NCBI GenBank assembly: GCA_041484845.1 | Contig: JBGPIK010000128.1 | Span: forward strand, 1 to 15,733 | From: JBGPIK01 sp041484845 | GTDB lineage: Bacteria > Desulfobacterota > Binatia > UBA9968 | Length of the DNA stretch: 15,733 nucleotides | Reading direction: 5' to 3' | Part shown: positions 13,417-15,733 of the stretch, in pieces | How the letters are laid out: each line of letters begins with the position of its first letter | Position numbering within the stretch: position 1 is the stretch's first letter | Notes under the pieces: generated by a model | Told to the model about the DNA's origin: nothing | Databases searched by the model: none | The model's input: only the letters and a program-made list of their open reading frames with translations | Program-made: the position numbers and the translations under genes

Positions 13417-14864
13417 GGCGCAAGCTTCATGGAAACGCCTGCGCCGGAAGTCGCTTGCTGGCCGCGCATGGCTGAGCACAACATCGCAACGCACGCCATG
13501 ATGCCGCTCATGAAGAAGCTGAAATTCATTGCTTTGACAAAGACCGCCGCGTTCGCCGCCGCCGGCGTCGCCGTCGCATCGCCGCTGTAATAGCGAAAGG
13601 CGGCGGTAAGCAACAAAGTGCCCAAGGATACGCCAAACGTGGTTCCCAGACCGAACATGACATAAATCGCGCCGGTAGCCACTCCTCGGTGTTGAGCCGG
13701 CACCGAGGAGATCATCGCGGTATGGTTCGGCGGAAAAAATAGCGCCGTCGCTAGTCCCCACAGCGCCAGCACGGCCACCGCGAGCGTCCAATGGGAGCCC
13801 GTGCGCAACAACACACCAAGAAACGCCGCACCCACCATGAATCCAATTCCAATCGTGGCAGGCAGACGCGGACCGACTTTGTCTGTAGCCCATCCCACCC
13901 ACGGCGAAAGCGTCACGGTGAAAATCGGCGCGCTAATAAACAGCAATCCCATAAACGACGGCGACAGATGTAGAATGTCCTGCAAGTAAAACGGCAACAC
14001 GAACCCGATCATGACCTGGGCTACTCCGACGAGGAGCAAGCTCAAGCTGCTGAGGGTAAACATGCGAATGCGAAATAGCGATAAATCGAGAATGGGGCTC
14101 GGCGTTGATGATTCGCGATAGAGAAAACTGATGAACAGAACCATAAAGCCCGCGATCAGCCCAATGCGCAGGGGTCCGGCAACGGCTTCCATGATCCTGT
14201 AATCGACTATCGCGATCAGCGCCACGGTGGTCGCCACCAACAGGACCGCGCCAAAGTAATCTATCTCCGGCTGCGCGGCATCGGCTACCGGCCGTTGCGG
14301 CATGTTCCCTTTTTTGTGATTGACCGCTGCTAACACAATACCCGCCACAGCAATCGGTACCAGAAAGAAAAACACCGCGCGCCAGTGAATGTAGTCAATA
14401 ATGAGCCCGCCGACACTCGGGCCGATGAGCACGCCCGAATGAAACGCCGTAGTCATGAAGCCCTGCGCTTTGCCGGACGATTCCTTGGGCAATGAATCCG
14501 CCGCCAGCGCGCGCGCTTGCGACTGACTCATGGAAGCGCCGACCCCATGGAAGAGGCGAAAAAACACGAGCTGAGTGACGTTCTGCGAGAACCCGCACAA
14601 AAGCGCTCCGAACGCCGAAACGACGAGACCCAGGCTGAACATGGTCTGGCGGCCGTAGATATCGCCGATGCGACCAAAAACCAGCGACAAACTGATCTGC
14701 GAAATCTGGTAGGCGATGACCGCCCACGAAATCCCCACAATGGTCGTTTCCAAGCTGCTCGCTATGGTCGGCAGCGAAACCGCGAAGATGCGGCTCGCGG
14801 TCCCCGCCAGGAAACTGCCAAGGGCAGCGTTGGAGAGCAACAACCAGTTGGTGCGCGAATTCAT
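13410..14864 (-). CDS. MFS transporter, DHA2 (EmrB/QacA-like) family, 14 TM
   Basis: A 484-residue multidrug-exporter-type carrier. Helix 1 is WLLLSNAALGSFLAGTASRIFAVSLPTIA and helix 2 SWAVIAYQISQISLSLVF. Motif A reads GRIGDIYGRQTMFSLG, and motif C-like GVLIGPSVGGLIIDYIHWRA in helix 5 marks a proton antiporter. The mid-loop and two extra helices near 230-290 fit the 14-TM DHA2 plan. The substrate is unknown. The frame is open to a GTG at 14981, but residues before the ATG pair (14867/14864) do not look like the family, so I used 14864. No ribosome-binding site is visible there, so the start is uncertain. Confidence 0.88.
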   Translation of the reverse strand: MNSRTNWLLLSNAALGSFLAGTASRIFAVSLPTIASSLETTIVGISWAVIAYQISQISLSLVFGRIGDIYGRQTMFSLGLVVSAFGALLCGFSQNVTQLVFFRLFHGVGASMSQSQARALAADSLPKESSGKAQGFMTTAFHSGVLIGPSVGGLIIDYIHWRAVFFFLVPIAVAGIVLAAVNHKKGNMPQRPVADAAQPEIDYFGAVLLVATTVALIAIVDYRIMEAVAGPLRIGLIAGFMVLFISFLYRESSTPSPILDLSLFRIRMFTLSSLSLLLVGVAQVMIGFVLPFYLQDILHLSPSFMGLLFISAPIFTVTLSPWVGWATDKVGPRLPATIGIGFMVGAAFLGVLLRTGSHWTLAVAVLALWGLATALFFPPNHTAMISSVPAQHRGVATGAIYVMFGLGTTFGVSLGTLLLTAAFRYYSGDATATPAAANAAVFVKAMNFSFFMSGIMACVAMLCSAMRGQQATSGAGVSMKLAPK

Positions 14865-14994
14865 CATTATATGGATTGCGAATTGTTGTACGTGTTTAAC
14901 GACGAAAACGCCAGAAGCCCACGGTGTGATCCCGAATGATTCACGCGCAAATGCGATTGCGTCGGCGATAGTCTTTATCACAGCGCGCCATCGG

Positions 14995-15023
14995 TTGACA
15001 CGGACAATCTACGCCAATAAAGT
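14995..15023 (+). promoter_or_regulatory. Sigma-70-like promoter of the TAXI-like gene
   Basis: A perfect TTGACA (14995-15000) is followed by a 17-nt spacer and TAAAGT (15018-15023, 4/6 to TATAAT). Transcription would begin near 15030, giving a leader of about 20 nt that contains the ribosome-binding site. Confidence 0.6.
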
Positions 15024-15040
15024 GGCATTAATTTTTCTCC

Positions 15041-15045
15041 GGAGG
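15041..15045 (+). promoter_or_regulatory. Ribosome-binding site of the TAXI-like gene
   Basis: GGAGG lies 6 nt before ATG 15052. It fixes the start and shows that no N-terminal signal peptide is encoded upstream. Confidence 0.75.
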
Positions 15046-15051
15046 TCCCGT

Positions 15052-15733
15052 ATGGAACGTCTCCCGCGCGGAGCGAATTTTCAACGCGCATTGATGCTGT
15101 GGGAAATTGGCCTGCATATCGCAGGCGATCCCAATACGCCTTATTACGGCCCGCGCGATATGTGTATTGCCGTCGGCAGCGGATCCAATGAAAATTTCCG
15201 TCCTTGGCTGCGCATGTCCACGGGCTCACCGATTCTCGCTCACGCCGTCTGCCGCAATGAATTGGAAGCAACGATGATCAATCCCTCCGGTCTGCTCACG
15301 CAAGCCTATCGCGGAACCGGCTTATTCCCACAAGCATTGCCCGTTCGGATTTTGGCCGTCTATCCGTCCTTGGACCATTTTGTTTATCTGATTCATCCCC
15401 GAACCGGCCTAAAATCCCTGGGCGAAATCAAAGAGAAGAAATATCCTCTGCGCCTTTCCATCCGCGAAGACGCTATGCATTCGACCCGCGTGCTGGTGGA
15501 TCAAACATTGGCCGCCTATGACATGAGCCTAAAAGATATTGAATCCTGGGGCGGCAGCTTTCAGTTGAACGGCGGTCCCGGCGACCAGCGGCGCCTGGAC
15601 GCTCTGCAGGCCGCCACCGTTGACGCGGTTTTTGACGAGGGTTTGCCGCTTTGGCTCGACAGCGCGCTGGCTGCCGGCATGGAGCCGGTGACGCTGGATG
15701 ATTTTGCGTTCAAATTCTTGGTCGACGACCTCG
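15052..15733 (+). CDS. TAXI/TRAP-type solute-binding-like protein (partial, 3' end outside window)
   Basis: 227 codons are open to the window end. The N-terminus MERLPRGANFQRALMLWEIG is amphipathic, not a signal peptide. The core MCIAVGSGSNENFRPWLRMS (about 37-56), the LEATMINPSGLLTQAYRGTG ligand-loop region (about 72-91), and the HPRTGLKSLGEIKEKKYPLR stretch (about 115-134) follow the periplasmic-binding-protein type II fold of TAXI/NMT1-like proteins. Classical TAXI proteins are exported and feed a TRAP permease. This one seems cytoplasmic or needs another route, and no permease is visible in the window. It may be a cytoplasmic sensor or enzyme derived from a binding protein. The ligand is unknown, perhaps an organic acid given the neighbours. 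Confidence 0.8.
   Translation, partial: MERLPRGANFQRALMLWEIGLHIAGDPNTPYYGPRDMCIAVGSGSNENFRPWLRMSTGSPILAHAVCRNELEATMINPSGLLTQAYRGTGLFPQALPVRILAVYPSLDHFVYLIHPRTGLKSLGEIKEKKYPLRLSIREDAMHSTRVLVDQTLAAYDMSLKDIESWGGSFQLNGGPGDQRRLDALQAATVDAVFDEGLPLWLDSALAAGMEPVTLDDFAFKFLVDDL

Larger units (their letters stand above)
14868..15051. other. Divergent intergenic control region
   Basis: This stretch separates the minus-strand DHA2-type exporter from the plus-strand TAXI-like gene. The plus-strand promoter and ribosome-binding site are clear. On the minus strand only a TATAAT overlapping the exporter ATG is seen, which is in the wrong place to serve as a -10 box for that start. Confidence 0.5.

Noticed and set aside
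14866..14871. TATAAT on the minus strand at the DHA2-type gene start
   Set aside because: It overlaps the ATG, so a transcript from it would start inside the gene, and no -35 box lies 16-18 nt upstream.
1..15733. Search for tRNA, rRNA, CRISPR arrays, riboswitches, phage or defence genes
   Set aside because: Reading all gaps by eye gave no cloverleaf, evenly spaced direct repeats, conserved riboswitch core, integrase, nuclease or toxin-antitoxin pair that I could support.

Overview
This is a 15.7 kb piece of a bacterial chromosome with moderately high GC. It is densely coded and has no rRNA, tRNA, CRISPR, integrase or transposase that I can see. Short dispersed palindromic repeats lie in most of the larger gaps. 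They include the CCTGAGC...GAAGG type, the ATTCCCGC...GCGGGAAT type and one 'TTTCTCCCTCCGGTCGAAATGACA' type. Such repeats, with a TAXI-like binding protein lacking a signal peptide, a ThDP enzyme, OxlT-like MFS carriers and a PF09655 protein, recall uncultured Deltaproteobacteria-like or Binatota/Rokubacteria/NC10-type genomes from soil or sediment. That placement is inference from remembered flavour, not from a phylogenetic marker.

Left block (1-5157), all on the minus strand: a partial zinc-ribbon/TM/coiled-coil/SH3b membrane protein (start 753), a VOC-fold protein (1561-1169), a flavin-reductase-like FMN protein (2243-1740), a GNAT acetyltransferase (2964-2389) just behind a four-TM membrane protein (3502-2972), a cupin (4277-3870) and a secreted MBL-fold hydrolase (5157-4297). 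The last two form a tight pair. A 175-bp element with inverted ends sits directly upstream of the ribosome-binding site of the membrane protein gene.

Middle block (5239-9123), plus strand: a nitrate-reductase-associated protein (PF09655-like), then a molybdopterin oxidoreductase of the FdhF/YdeP type that stops before the usual C-terminal molybdopterin-binding domain, then an M24/creatinase-fold protein whose metal ligands are mostly replaced. A 177-bp palindromic element with 32-bp inverted ends lies between the first two. The block ends in a repeat-rich convergent gap (9124-9458).

Right block (9459-14864), minus strand: a 14-TM DHA2-type MFS exporter, a 12-TM MFS carrier, a YfcG-like glutathione transferase whose ribosome-binding site lies just after the carrier stop codon, and an acetolactate-synthase-like ThDP enzyme. 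This looks like uptake, conjugation or lyase chemistry on small organic acids or xenobiotics. Divergent from it, a partial TAXI-type solute-binding protein (15052 to the window end) has a good sigma-70-like promoter and a strong ribosome-binding site.

I see no defence system, phage or biosynthetic cluster. The most unusual items are the truncated molybdoenzyme with its PF09655 partner, the degenerate creatinase-fold protein and the two MITE-like elements.
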